Part shown: positions 47,312-56,270 of the stretch, piece by piece
Numbering within the stretch: the first letter of the stretch is position 1
Layout of the letters: every line of letters starts with the position of its first letter
DNA from: Klebsiella ornithinolytica NBRC 105727 = ATCC 31898
GTDB lineage: Bacteria; Pseudomonadota; Gammaproteobacteria; Enterobacterales; Enterobacteriaceae
Length of the DNA: 64,000 nt
NCBI RefSeq assembly: GCF_001598295.1
Contig: NZ_BCYR01000005.1
Location: 186,001-250,000, forward strand
Direction: 5' to 3'
The notes under the pieces: model-generated
Database searches by the model: none
What the model was told of the DNA's origin: nothing
What the model saw: the letters and a program-made list of their open reading frames with translations, nothing else
Translations under genes and position numbers: made by a program

Positions 47312-48538
47312 ATGCGATACATACCAGGCCGCATCCCCGTTATCCTTGCGGTCAGTAATCTGTTTTTTACCTGTGCGGTCTCTGTTGACCTGACAATTGC
47401 CACTCTGGTGGGCTATCAGCTGGCCCCGTCGGATGAACTGGCCACCGTGCCATTTGCGCTCATCACTGTTGCCGGCGCGTTCTCGAGTCTGTTTGCTGCC
47501 GGCATGATCGGGCGGGGAAACGAGAAACTCGCGTTTATGTTGGGGTCTGGATGCGGTACCGCCGGTGGATTATTGTCTTTTCTCGCTGTGCTGAAGGGCA
47601 GTTTTTTACTTTTTTGCACCGGCTGCTTTCTTGTTGGCGTCTATCAGGCTTTCAGCCAGTACTATCGTCTGGTTGCCGCCGATCACTCCCCGCCGGAAGT
47701 GAAGGGGCAGTCTATCTCTCTGGTCATGGTTGGCGGTGTTGTAGCGGCAATCCTGGGGCCGCTGTTGACGATTGTTGCGCGGGATGTCCCGGGGCTACCT
47801 CGCTTTGCCGGCGTTTATCTCGTGGTGGCCGCGCTGGGTATTCTGTCTGCACTTAATCTGGCCCTGTTCTTCGGTCATGCGAAAAAATATTCCCCTACTC
47901 CGGACACCGCTGCGCCTTCAGAACGGTCACCGACCAGTCGGGAATTAATGAAACGCCCGGATTATCGCACCGCCTGGTTTCACCTGGTTGTTGGCTCCCT
48001 GGTGATGCTGTTTCTCATGACGGCGGCCCCGCTCTCCGTGACGCACCACCATTCAATGAATGATGGTGCCCTGGTCATTCAGCTGCATCTGCTGGGAATG
48101 TATGTCCCTTCGCTGTTTACCGGTCTCCTGATACGAAAGGTGGGGCTCACCGTACTGTTATATAGCGGGATCGCTCTCAACATGTCAGCTATCGTGGTTA
48201 ACCTGACCGGGGAAACGATGCTGGCATACAGCTTAAGTCTGCTTCTGGTGGGGGTCGGATGGAACTTTATGTTTGTGGGGGGCTCTACGCTGCTCAGTCT
48301 CTCTTATCGTGATCATGAGCGAAAAAAAGCGCAGGGTCTGGCCGAAACCAGCCGCTTTATTTTCTCCGCGATCGCCACATCAGGGGCGGGTGTGATGCTG
48401 GCATTGCTGGGCTGGAAGCTGCTGGGCCTGATGATGTTACCAGTCTTACTGATATGTCTGGTATCCACCTGGCAGTACGATCAGGCTATCAGGAAAGCAC
48501 GCCGAACGGCGTCGCGTACTGCTGAAGACGGTTCTTAA
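47312..48538 (+). CDS. MFS transporter
   Basis: 408 residues from ATG 47312, which has a perfect AGGAGG six bases upstream. The open frame extends to 47144, but that part is remnant sequence. About 12 transmembrane helices; loop 2-3 has GMIGRGNEKLAFMLGSGCG and the central loop is HAKKYSPTPDTAAPSERSP. SHHHSMNDGALV-like loop residues resemble small drug/solute MFS exporters. Substrate unknown. Confidence 0.85.
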   Translation: MRYIPGRIPVILAVSNLFFTCAVSVDLTIATLVGYQLAPSDELATVPFALITVAGAFSSLFAAGMIGRGNEKLAFMLGSGCGTAGGLLSFLAVLKGSFLLFCTGCFLVGVYQAFSQYYRLVAADHSPPEVKGQSISLVMVGGVVAAILGPLLTIVARDVPGLPRFAGVYLVVAALGILSALNLALFFGHAKKYSPTPDTAAPSERSPTSRELMKRPDYRTAWFHLVVGSLVMLFLMTAAPLSVTHHHSMNDGALVIQLHLLGMYVPSLFTGLLIRKVGLTVLLYSGIALNMSAIVVNLTGETMLAYSLSLLLVGVGWNFMFVGGSTLLSLSYRDHERKKAQGLAETSRFIFSAIATSGAGVMLALLGWKLLGLMMLPVLLICLVSTWQYDQAIRKARRTASRTAEDGS

Positions 48539-48903
48539 ATCCGCACACTCCGGCCGGATGTCACATATTGGGCATTCTTGAGTGCCGGCCCGTTTTTTGC
48601 GCAAGGAACACGCGGACGCTACGAGCGTAAAATAACACAGGTTTGCCGGATGTGAGGTGACTTATCAGAGAGAGGCCTCATCGTTCATCAGGGGACTTCA
48701 GGGTTCGTGCAAAACCGGCCCTGCGCTACGGGTTTTATAACGACAGCGTCTGGTGTCACTCGCCAACAATCTCGACTTTATGCCGGATACAGCCCTGTTA
48801 CTGCATGCCGCGCATGCTGTTTTCGCCACACAAACGCTTCATCCCATAGCCCTATGGCATATAAACTGGCGACTATGGCCGCTGACAAAAAGGCATTTTC
48901 ACT
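48539..48903. other. Intergenic region before the methyltransferase gene
   Basis: 365 bases. A frame ending in the first codons of the methyltransferase (LANNLDFMPDTALLLHAAH... to 48917) looks protein-like but has no start, so it may be a gene remnant. No hairpin of note. Confidence 0.35.
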
Positions 48904-49587
48904 ATGAATCCCTATGAACAAACATATCGGCAACTGCGGGCTAATGGCGCTACCGCCTGGGCTGGGGACGGTTATCTCAGGGCCAAAAAACAGCAGGAAC
49001 AGATCTTTCACTGGCTCAACTTACATCACTACCTTCCTCATCCCGGCGCGCCGATACTTGAATTGGGGTGTGGGAACGGAGCCATGGCCGCCCAGTATCT
49101 TGCCGAACAGGGATTTGCTGTGTGGGGGATAGATTTATCAGAAACCGCCATCAGATGGGCAGAAGAGCGTTTTCTGCGCGTCGGTCTTTCAGCACACTTT
49201 CTTGTCGGTCATGTCGGTGATATCCATCAATGTCAGGATGCCACGTTTGAGCTCATTATTGATGGTAGTTGTTTGCATTGCCTGATTGATGATGCCCGCA
49301 CCCGCTGCTTTGCGGAGGTGAGAAGATTACTCAAACCCGGAGGACGATTTGTCGTCGGCTCCATGTGTGGAACCCCTCGTTACCCTGAAGACAGAGCGAC
49401 ATATCACGCTGCGAAGCATCATTTACTCAAAAATGGTCAGCCCTGGCGAACGCTGAGACCACTCCCGGCCTTAATCAATGAGCTCAGGGAGGCGCAATTT
49501 GATGTACTTGCGACCCGCGTGAACAGCAACCCATGGTGGGATCATGCCACCCTGGTATGTTCAGTGAATCAGTCTGCGGCGGATTGA
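48904..49587 (+). CDS. Class I SAM-dependent methyltransferase
   Basis: 227 residues. Motif I LELGCGNGAMAAQYL (about 51-65) binds S-adenosylmethionine, the acidic end of beta-2 is WGIDLSE, motif II-like FELIIDGSCLHCL and motif III LLKPGGRFVVGS follow. Methyltransf_11/25-type fold acting on a small molecule; the acceptor is unknown. No strong Shine-Dalgarno precedes 48904. It adjoins the integrase remnants, so it may be island cargo. Confidence 0.87.
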   Translation: MNPYEQTYRQLRANGATAWAGDGYLRAKKQQEQIFHWLNLHHYLPHPGAPILELGCGNGAMAAQYLAEQGFAVWGIDLSETAIRWAEERFLRVGLSAHFLVGHVGDIHQCQDATFELIIDGSCLHCLIDDARTRCFAEVRRLLKPGGRFVVGSMCGTPRYPEDRATYHAAKHHLLKNGQPWRTLRPLPALINELREAQFDVLATRVNSNPWWDHATLVCSVNQSAAD

Positions 49588-49603
49588 TCATTCTAATCAC
49601 ACC

Positions 49604-49738
49604 AGCCATCCGCCAGCGACGTCGACCGCCCTGGAACGGCTTTATAAAGCGCAGGGCATAAGCATGAAGGATTTACTGGGACATAAGGCTCAACAGCTAA
49701 CAGACAGATACTATAATGACCGCTGCAAGGGTCAGTAG
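49604..49738 (+). pseudogene. Tyrosine recombinase (integrase) C-terminal remnant 1
   Basis: In one frame the stretch reads TALERLYKAQGISMKDLLGHKAQQ then LTDRYYNDR, the conserved end of lambda-type integrases with the LGH box and catalytic Tyr. The rest of the gene is missing. Confidence 0.75.
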
Positions 49739-49820
49739 TCCTATGTTGCAGAGGGCCAGCCGAGAATGGCTCAGGTCATACGCTCAGTGTTAATTGATGT
49801 GTTCAAAGAAGCACAACATT

Positions 49821-50465
49821 ATGTGTGAGGTGACGCCTGGATATAATCCAGCTCTTGCTACTAAACAGCCTCGCCGCCGAATCGCCAGACAGCGTTTAAA
49901 CCTCGATGAATGGCAAAAGATTTTCGCGATAGCTGACGTCCGCCATCAGTATATGGGCAATGCAATGCTATTGGCGCTCGTTACTGGTCAGCGCCTCGGT
50001 GATATTTCGAATATGAAGTACAGCGATATTTGGGATGACCATCTTCATGTCGTTCAGGAGAAGACGGGAAGCAAGCTGGCGATCCCCCTATCCCTAAGAC
50101 TTAACGCGATTGACTGGAGTTTGAGGGATGTAGTTGCGCGTTGCCGTGATAATGTGGTGAGCTCTTATTTAGTTCATTTCTTCCGTGCGACCTCAATGGC
50201 TGAACGTGGTTCACAAGTGAAGTCTAACCCAATAACAACAAATTTTAGTAAAGCGCGGGATAAAGCAGAGATTAATTGGGGGGATGGCACGCCAGCAACT
50301 TTCCATAAACAACGGTGTTTAGCCGAGCGGCTGTATGATGTACAAGGAGTAAATACTCAAAGTTTTCTGGGGCATAAATCACCCCAGCAAACAGCTAGAT
50401 ATCATGATGATAGAGGTAAAGATTGGAGCCATATCGAACGAGCAAGTAGTTTATTTAACGAATAA
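49821..50465 (+). pseudogene. Truncated phage-type integrase (catalytic domain only), remnant 2
   Basis: The open frame (from 49794) covers only the catalytic half of a tyrosine recombinase: Arg in LVTGQRLGDISNMKY, HxxR as FHKQR, LGHKSPQQ box and nucleophilic Tyr in TARYHDDRG. The arm-binding and core-binding N-terminal domains (about 170 residues) are absent, so it is unlikely to be active. Similar to lambda/phi80-type integrases. The last 11 bases overlap the HEPN gene on the other strand. Confidence 0.8.
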
Positions 50466-51423
50466 CCAGGTTCCGTTGAACCAACCAATCGACAATAGGA
50501 TCTATACTAGAACTAAATGGGAAGAATGATCCTGATAATATTTTCTTTACCACCCTTTCCTTTTTGGAAGTATTATGAGGAATATGATACACTTGTTTTT
50601 TATTAGAGTTTATATATTCTTTTATTCGATGACTCATATAATTTTCTGAGCTCAATGAAACACAAAGGGCCGCATCGAAAGTAATTATAATATATTTAAT
50701 GTAACTATAAAAAATTACAGAATCCCTTATGGGAATTATGATTTTGCTGTCTATCGTGGGCCGAGATAAATTTATAGGGAATTTTGTCAATTGCCCACGA
50801 GCATTATGCATAGATTCAACCTCACTATAACAATCTATTATTTCTTGGTTGACATTCCCTGAACCGTGTATGAATGAATTTCTGAGTTCTTTGAAGTATC
50901 GGTACATTATTAGGAAATCGTTAATCCTAACCCACCGATTCATTTTATTAGAAGAAACAATACCGAAAAAATTATTTTTTATAAATCCTGAGGCATTCAA
51001 ATTGACCTTGTTAACAACCTTCATATATCCGTCACTTCCGTTCGTAGTGGGAAACTGAAGTGATTTTCTTGCTTTCTCATCTCCTGGTAGCACGTAATCA
51101 CATATTTTTTCGGCCCAAGCTTCATACATAGTGCAAGCCTCAAAGATGAGTGATTTACTAAAACGGTGTACATGTGCATCCCATTCCTGGCTTAAACAAA
51201 CTGATTCTAGATCAATTCCACCGGGTATTTCCAAACCTGTCAAAAATTTTTCTTTTAAAATTTTATTATTCATCTCGGGGAAACAATGTGTAAAACCTTT
51301 AACCTGCCACCACATTTCTCGGAGCCCAGCATAACTTGCCCAAGTGAAGTTCAAAAACTCACCCATTTGCTCATTGATATTTTGTGTTTCAATAAAAAAA
51401 GTTTTCCTGCTCATCGTCATCAT
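50455..51423 (-). CDS. Uncharacterised protein with HEPN-type Rx4-6H motif
   Basis: About 322 residues, AT-rich, unlike the flanking genes. No family name is recognised. A stretch around residue 185 (MYRYFKELRNSFIHGSGNV) carries RNSFIH, an Rx4H motif preceded by an amphipathic helix, as in HEPN ribonucleases and DUF-type HEPN defence proteins. The N-terminal half contains another helical pair (HRFSKSLIFEACTMYEAWAEKIC) that could be the first HEPN helices. It starts at a run of ATGs (51423, 51420, 51414) or GTG 51426. It stands alone among integrase remnants, a typical place for defence cargo. Confidence 0.6.
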   Translation of the reverse strand: MMTMSRKTFFIETQNINEQMGEFLNFTWASYAGLREMWWQVKGFTHCFPEMNNKILKEKFLTGLEIPGGIDLESVCLSQEWDAHVHRFSKSLIFEACTMYEAWAEKICDYVLPGDEKARKSLQFPTTNGSDGYMKVVNKVNLNASGFIKNNFFGIVSSNKMNRWVRINDFLIMYRYFKELRNSFIHGSGNVNQEIIDCYSEVESMHNARGQLTKFPINLSRPTIDSKIIIPIRDSVIFYSYIKYIIITFDAALCVSLSSENYMSHRIKEYINSNKKQVYHIPHNTSKKERVVKKILSGSFFPFSSSIDPIVDWLVQRNLVIR

Positions 51424-51472
51424 CACACCCTTTTTTGATAATTAATTTTGATAACCGTCAGAAAACACATAA

Positions 51473-51500
51473 TAAAAAAACGGGAGCTCCGAGGCTCCCG
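51473..51500 (-). terminator. Terminator of the displaced icd 3' end
   Basis: Read on the minus strand: CGGGAGC / GCTCCCG stem with a 6-base loop followed by a T run (A run at 51473-51480 on plus). It lies about 25 bases past the icd' stop codon, as expected for the native icd terminator. Confidence 0.8.
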
Positions 51501-51524
51501 TTATTGTTTAACCCATCAAGTGGA

Positions 51525-51690
51525 TTACATGTTCGCGATGATCGCGTCGCCAAACTCGCTACATTTCAGCAGCTTAGCGCCTTCCATCAGACGTTCAAAG
51601 TCATAGGTCACGGTCTTGGCAGCGATTGCGCCTTCGGTGCCTTTAACGATCAGGTCTGCGGCTTCGAACCACTGCATATGGCGCAGCAGT
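51525..51690 (-). pseudogene. icd: Displaced 3' end of icd (isocitrate dehydrogenase), integration scar
   Basis: The last 55 or so codons of icd read on the minus strand: [35 protein letters not shown], then [13 protein letters not shown] and stop. Homology stops abruptly at about 51690 where AT-rich DNA begins. Elements of the e14/phage 21 type integrate at this place of icd and displace a segment of about this size. The rest of icd is not in the window. Confidence 0.88.
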
Positions 51691-52188
51691 ACATTAACAA
51701 AAAATATCTACTATATTGAATTCATTGGAAATATAACCCCAAGAAATCTAAAATCGATACCAAACACTATGCTAGCATCCTTTTGTTTTACATATAGTTA
51801 ATTTTAGTTTTGGGGAATGGCTTTCGCGTATTCGCGTTGAATTTATCCTGACCTTCTCTCCGTTTTAGTAGCATCCCTTGATTCAACTTTCCTTACTCTA
51901 ACCTTTCCACGATGTAACGTTAATCACAAAAAGTTATACGCCACCATGACGTGCAAGTCTCACGCCTGAGACGCGAACAACGGCTAAAGCCGTGTCAGCC
52001 CTGACGGGCTTTTCGCTTTGCTACCAGGCTGGGCTACATGCAGGAAAAATCAATCGAGCTTTTCAGCCCTCATCACTGTGAAGAACAGGACGCTGTAAAA
52101 GGGAATTTATTTGAGGAGAACCAAAACCGAAGAACCCCACAGGAACATTTCTATGGGGCGGCATTGACATTATTGAATGGAGTACAAA
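51691..52188. other. AT-rich intergenic stretch beside the icd scar
   Basis: No convincing gene. It includes small hairpins GGCTAAAGCC and AGCCC-TGAC-GGGCT followed by TTTTCGC near 51980-52015, the latter a possible weak terminator. A 61-codon ORF at 52038-52223 overlaps the lipoprotein gene and has no family or clear composition. Confidence 0.4.
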
Positions 52189-52500
52189 TCAATAGGTGTT
52201 ACACACAACGCTATTACCCATAGGGTTGCAGGTTGTCGTAGTCATAGTCGGTGCTGCTTGCTGCTGCTGCACTGCTTGTTGCTGCTGCATTTGCTGATTA
52301 GCCGCATTCAATCCATTCGTAAGACCTTGCATATCAGCGGCAGCGTAACAAGCCGCCTTATCACCGCTATCACACATCGCCATTACCTGACCAACTGATT
52401 TAAAAGCATAACGACTGTTCCACATACTATTGGGGTCATTTGTACAACCGCTGAGTACAACTAAGGAAACTGCAGCTATCATCAATAACTTAATCTTCAT
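52189..52500 (-). CDS. Gln-rich lipoprotein
   Basis: 103 residues. Signal peptide with lipobox VLSGC (Cys at residue 19), then a compact Cys-containing domain (YAFKSVGQVMAMCDSGDKAACYAAADM, two Cys spaced by seven) and a Gln-rich tail (QQMQQQQAVQQQQAAP). It ends with a further Cys pair (TTTCNPMGNSVVCNTY). +2 Thr and +3 Asn favour sorting to the outer membrane. Unknown family; small lipoproteins of this type occur on prophages and islands. Confidence 0.72.
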   Translation of the reverse strand: MKIKLLMIAAVSLVVLSGCTNDPNSMWNSRYAFKSVGQVMAMCDSGDKAACYAAADMQGLTNGLNAANQQMQQQQAVQQQQAAPTMTTTTCNPMGNSVVCNTY

Positions 52501-52664
52501 TTTTATTAAAACCTAAGGGATCACCTAGACACTGTAAATTAATGTAAATCTAAATAATTTGTAAAGTTGTGATCTTGGTCAATAGAAAATAGATAACAAT
52601 GCTCCGTAAATACACTGTCAGGATCCCAGAAAGGCAGATGAAATGCAGCAAAGAGGTTTCCTAA

Positions 52665-52922
52665 CCGACCCGAGTTGCACCTGATTACTTGATCCGGTCA
52701 TTTTCTGAGGTACGTGACAAGTTGAGTCTCAGCGACAAAATGCCACTGGATGAAAGAGCAACCTTCCACAAAATTCGAGCTCTTGCAGCCCATCTCTTCG
52801 ATCAGCAAGGCATCGTTCCTCAAGGACGAATGGCGCACAGTGATGCAAAGTCGACAAAGATTTACACACAAAACAATATCAATTGGGTTGTTGTGCGACA
52901 TGGAGAAATTAAGGCTGATTGA
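52665..52922 (+). pseudogene. Tyrosine recombinase remnant 3
   Basis: The frame reads RVAPDYLIRSFSEVRDK, then PLDERATFHKIRALAAHLF and DAKSTKIYTQNN, which follows integrase catalytic domains: the HxxR box is FHKIR and the Tyr motif KIYTQNN. The LGH box has degenerated and there is no N-terminal part. A stop codon bounds it upstream. Confidence 0.65.
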
Positions 52923-53031
52923 ATTTATAATAACTTAAACCTGTTGTGAGCATTGTTAAGGCACAGAGCTAAATCAATTATGATAAAGTGCTCCGTGCCA
53001 CTAACTGAAATCATCAATAGTTTCATCCATA

Positions 53032-54735
53032 TTAAACAAATAAATTCTCATTTGATTCATTGCGAAAGTAGGAATATATGAAACGACCTACTAATACTAT
53101 AAACCCAGCACTAAACAAGTACTTTATAAAATCAAATATTGATGAGCCAAATATTTCCAATTTAGATTTAAGATATGTTATTTTCCTTATATTTAACATT
53201 TTATTATCCACGAACAACAAATCAGCAGTGCCATATATTTTTATCTTTTTGTTTTTATTAACAAGTCCAACGAGATTTCCACTTGAAATAATCACTTCCG
53301 ATTCAGGTCTAATTTCTTGTTTTTTCCCGTTTATAATTATTTGACTAAGCCCTTCCCCCCTCAAAGAAATCAGCTTACCATTACTAATATCATCATATAT
53401 TTTATCGATATTTGGATATGTTTTTTTATAGAAAGCGTAATCGGCACTTATTGTTATGACTGGGGATTTCTTAAAGGTAATTATATCATCAGGGATAATA
53501 GAAATTAGAATGCCAGTCAAATACTTCCCCTTAACCTCATAGGTATGATTATCAGCAGATAATTGTTGATACTCACATTTCATTTTTTTATTTCCATCTA
53601 GCCTTGACATTGGCTCAATTAAATTCTTTATTGTATACTTCTTATCATTCACAATAATATTGTAACTATACTCATTAATATAATCATCTTTTTGAATTGG
53701 CATAAAAGTAAAGGCGGAAACTGTTTGAGCATTATTTGTTTTAAATTCAATTTTTGACTCGGTTATACGCGATGCCAACATGTATTCTTTATCATCTTTA
53801 GTCAGCGTCAACTGTGAGGCTCCATGTGGCACTACATTTACGGAATCACCTTGAATATAACCTATCATTGGAAAATCTTGTTTCAATACGATAGATTTAG
53901 CATTTAGTATGGTTTTGTTTTTATCAATCGGAGGATTTCCAATAAGTTTAGGCGTAGGGATACAACCTGAAATGATAAATATATTCGCTGCACTCAATCC
54001 TTTTTTATCATTATAAGCATATTCTCCTTTGCGCATAATATCCATATAGGTTGGAGTGCCAGTTAGTTTGTCATTTAAGAATCCAAATGAATCCTCATTG
54101 TTTGTGGTTCCAGCATAAGCAATATTAGCACCTTCAGAAACATCGAGTTCGATCTCAACAGGTTGCCTCGCATATACAAGATAAACAAGTACAGTAAGCG
54201 ACAAAGTTATAACTATTGATATAATAAAGGGCGCCATACAGGATAAAAATATCGACACTCCCTTCCTCTTATGCAAATAACTAACAATAGAGTTTGTTGC
54301 ACATAAAATAAATGACAGAATTAATGCCCCGGACAAATTATAAATTAAATTAAGTATAAAATCATTCAAAGTTAATCTTTGATATATATAAGATACAATC
54401 ATGTCCGTTATAGTTAAAGTAACCCAAATAACAGTCAATAGATAAAGATAACTTTGAAGTCTTCGTTTAATAAATAAAGCCGCCAGTGAGATAATAAAAG
54501 CAGGAGCAAAATAAAAAAACGTATCATCTGCAAAATAAAATTGTTTTATATAGTCAATTTTCATAGAGCATTCATAACAATTACCTGGATTAAAGGCAGC
54601 AGTAAAATATTGAAAAAACACCCCACCCCTCAAAATAAGGTAAAGAGATAACGTATAAAAAAACAAAAAAACAAATGCTTTTGTTTTATTTTTAAGGATA
54701 CTCGAAAAAACATCCCTTTGCAGAGGTAGCATCAT
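53032..54735 (-). CDS. Large membrane protein of unknown function
   Basis: 567 residues, AT-rich. About four to five N-terminal transmembrane helices (18-40, 75-92, 96-118, 128-150, 165-192), a large extracytoplasmic region (about 195-535) rich in beta-strand-like segments, and one C-terminal helix (540-560). Cysteines at CYEC in the first loop and SGC near 275 may form bonds. No recognised domain. Two ATGs start the gene with GGA six bases upstream. Foreign composition and the location next to an attR-like tRNA fragment suggest island cargo. Confidence 0.7.
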   Translation of the reverse strand: MMLPLQRDVFSSILKNKTKAFVFLFFYTLSLYLILRGGVFFQYFTAAFNPGNCYECSMKIDYIKQFYFADDTFFYFAPAFIISLAALFIKRRLQSYLYLLTVIWVTLTITDMIVSYIYQRLTLNDFILNLIYNLSGALILSFILCATNSIVSYLHKRKGVSIFLSCMAPFIISIVITLSLTVLVYLVYARQPVEIELDVSEGANIAYAGTTNNEDSFGFLNDKLTGTPTYMDIMRKGEYAYNDKKGLSAANIFIISGCIPTPKLIGNPPIDKNKTILNAKSIVLKQDFPMIGYIQGDSVNVVPHGASQLTLTKDDKEYMLASRITESKIEFKTNNAQTVSAFTFMPIQKDDYINEYSYNIIVNDKKYTIKNLIEPMSRLDGNKKMKCEYQQLSADNHTYEVKGKYLTGILISIIPDDIITFKKSPVITISADYAFYKKTYPNIDKIYDDISNGKLISLRGEGLSQIIINGKKQEIRPESEVIISSGNLVGLVNKNKKIKIYGTADLLFVDNKMLNIRKITYLKSKLEIFGSSIFDFIKYLFSAGFIVLVGRFIYSYFRNESNENLFV

Positions 54736-55223
54736 AACTTATCCATTTTCATCCGATAGCTAGTAATAAAGAATTTATAACTACTTAAGGAATGTAAAGC
54801 GTTAATATAAAACTGCATCGGCAATAATACACCTTCGCCGTAAATATGTGAAGGTTTTAGCTTGAATCTTATCTTGTTGGGTAAGACCATCAAGTTATTG
54901 AAAGAATCACTTTGGATTTTTGTTCATACCCGACACGATTCTCAGAACAATATCCCGTATCCCGTGGGTAATTGCGACTCGAATGTGGCAAAAGCATAAC
55001 TTTTTAAAGTGTGGAACTCAATGGGTGCATACGTTTCAACTGTTCTCTATCGTTGGAATATGTTGAAAATGGTAGGTAAAAAATGTCTAGATGGATGGGG
55101 AGAGATCCCCCCTAACTCATTGATGTATATAGCGCAGATTTTGCCTAAAAAGCAATGTTTGTTTATACACGCGAATCTCTCGCACCACCAGTAATGACAC
55201 GGCTTACAGCGTTTTACCAACAG
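54736..55223. other. Intergenic region left of the tRNA-Pro fragment
   Basis: About 490 bases with no gene. Short ORFs of about 60 codons on both strands near 55009-55229 overlap one another and lack coding signs. I see no promoter or repeat beyond the att-like site that follows. Confidence 0.5.
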
Positions 55224-55272
55224 CGTCATGGGGTGTCGGGGGTCGGAGGTTCAAATCCTCTCGTGCCGACCA
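55224..55272 (+). tRNA. 3' half of tRNA-Pro(GGG), attachment-site remnant
   Basis: From the anticodon stem-loop (GTCATGGGGTGTC, anticodon GGG) through variable loop, T arm (GGAGGTTCAAATCCTC) and acceptor strand to CGTGCCGACCA the sequence matches E. coli proL. The 5' half (acceptor strand, D arm) is not there; upstream bases are unrelated. This is the 49-bp repeat expected at the far end (attR) of an element integrated in proL. It is not a functional tRNA. Confidence 0.85.
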
Positions 55273-55285
55273 AAAATCCCTGATA

Positions 55286-55312
55286 AACCAGCCTCTTACG
55301 GCTGGTTTTTTA
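55286..55312 (+). terminator. Terminator after the tRNA-Pro fragment
   Basis: AACCAGCC / GGCTGGTT stem with a 6-base loop followed by TTTTT, 13 bases beyond the CCA; probably the original tRNA gene's terminator. Confidence 0.88.
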
Positions 55313-55338
55313 TGCCTGTTTTTTGTACGGGGAGTTAA

Positions 55339-55370
55339 TGGGGTGAAACTGGGGTGAAACTGGGGTGAAC
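55339..55370. repeat. Three tandem copies of TGGGGTGAAAC
   Basis: Units at 55339-55349, 55350-55360 and 55361-55370 (last one base shorter), immediately right of the att-like tRNA fragment. Such short direct repeats next to an attachment core may be recombinase or excisionase arm sites. Confidence 0.7.
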
Positions 55371-55467
55371 CCCCCGTCAATAACTACCTTTCCGGGAGTG
55401 TTTTTCTCCCAAAGAAATGCTCAATTTTCAGTCTTCTATACTTTCAGTCTGACTACTGGAGGTAACC

Positions 55468-56139
55468 ATGTGTGGACGCTTTGCTCAATCACAAACGCGA
55501 GAAGATTACCTAACCTATCTTTCTGAAGAGGCTGAGCGGAATATCGCCTTTGACCCTGAACCGATCGGGCGATACAACGTCGCGCCAGGTACACGTGTGC
55601 TGCTGCTGAGCGAGCGCAATGAAGAACTGCATCTCGATCCGGTCCACTGGGGATACGCGCCCTGGTGGTGGGATAAACCTGCTCTTATAAATGCTCGCGT
55701 AGAAACTGCGGCAACAAGCCGAATGTTTAAACCCCTCTGGCAACATGGACGTGCGATTTATTTTGCTGATGGCTGGTTTGAGTGGAAGCGTGAAGGTGAC
55801 AAGAAACAGCCCTATTTCATCCACAGGAAAGACGGCAAGCCCATCTTCATGGCGGCGATCGGCAGTGTACCTTTCGAGCGCGGAGATGAAGCTGAAGGAT
55901 TTATGATAGTGACTGCTGCTGCCGACCAAGGGTTGCTCGATATTCACGACCGCCAGCCACTCGTCCTTGTTCCGGAAACTGCACGAGAATGGATGAGAAA
56001 AGATATCAGTGGTAAGGAAGCCGCCGAGATTATCGCCGACGGTTCAGTATCTGCAGACCATTTTACCTGGCATCCTGTTTCTTATGCGGTAGGCAATGTG
56101 AAGAATCAGAGCCAAGAATTGATACAAGAAATCACCTAA
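55468..56139 (+). CDS. yedK: HMCES/YedK family abasic-site DNA-protein crosslinking protein
   Basis: 223-residue SRAP domain protein. It starts MCGRFAQ, so the catalytic Cys2 is exposed after Met removal and can form a thiazolidine link to abasic sites in single-stranded DNA. Other active residues are visible: Asn in RYNVAPGT, Glu in GWFEWKREG, and His in SADHFTWHPVS. GGAGG precedes the ATG. It resembles E. coli YedK (222). Prophage copies are common, and it directly follows an att-like site. Confidence 0.9.
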   Translation: MCGRFAQSQTREDYLTYLSEEAERNIAFDPEPIGRYNVAPGTRVLLLSERNEELHLDPVHWGYAPWWWDKPALINARVETAATSRMFKPLWQHGRAIYFADGWFEWKREGDKKQPYFIHRKDGKPIFMAAIGSVPFERGDEAEGFMIVTAAADQGLLDIHDRQPLVLVPETAREWMRKDISGKEAAEIIADGSVSADHFTWHPVSYAVGNVKNQSQELIQEIT

Positions 56140-56270
56140 AGAGCGTGTTCACGTCACCCTATACGAACCAGGATTTCCCAAAATAATTTATATCTTGATT
56201 TCAATTTTTTGATTACCGTATAGATACTAACTATATTAATTCTTTCCTAATCCGTGCTAAGAAGATACCT

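Noticed and set aside
55224..55272. Functional tRNA-Pro gene
   Set aside because: Only the 3' half is present; the acceptor 5' strand and D arm are missing.
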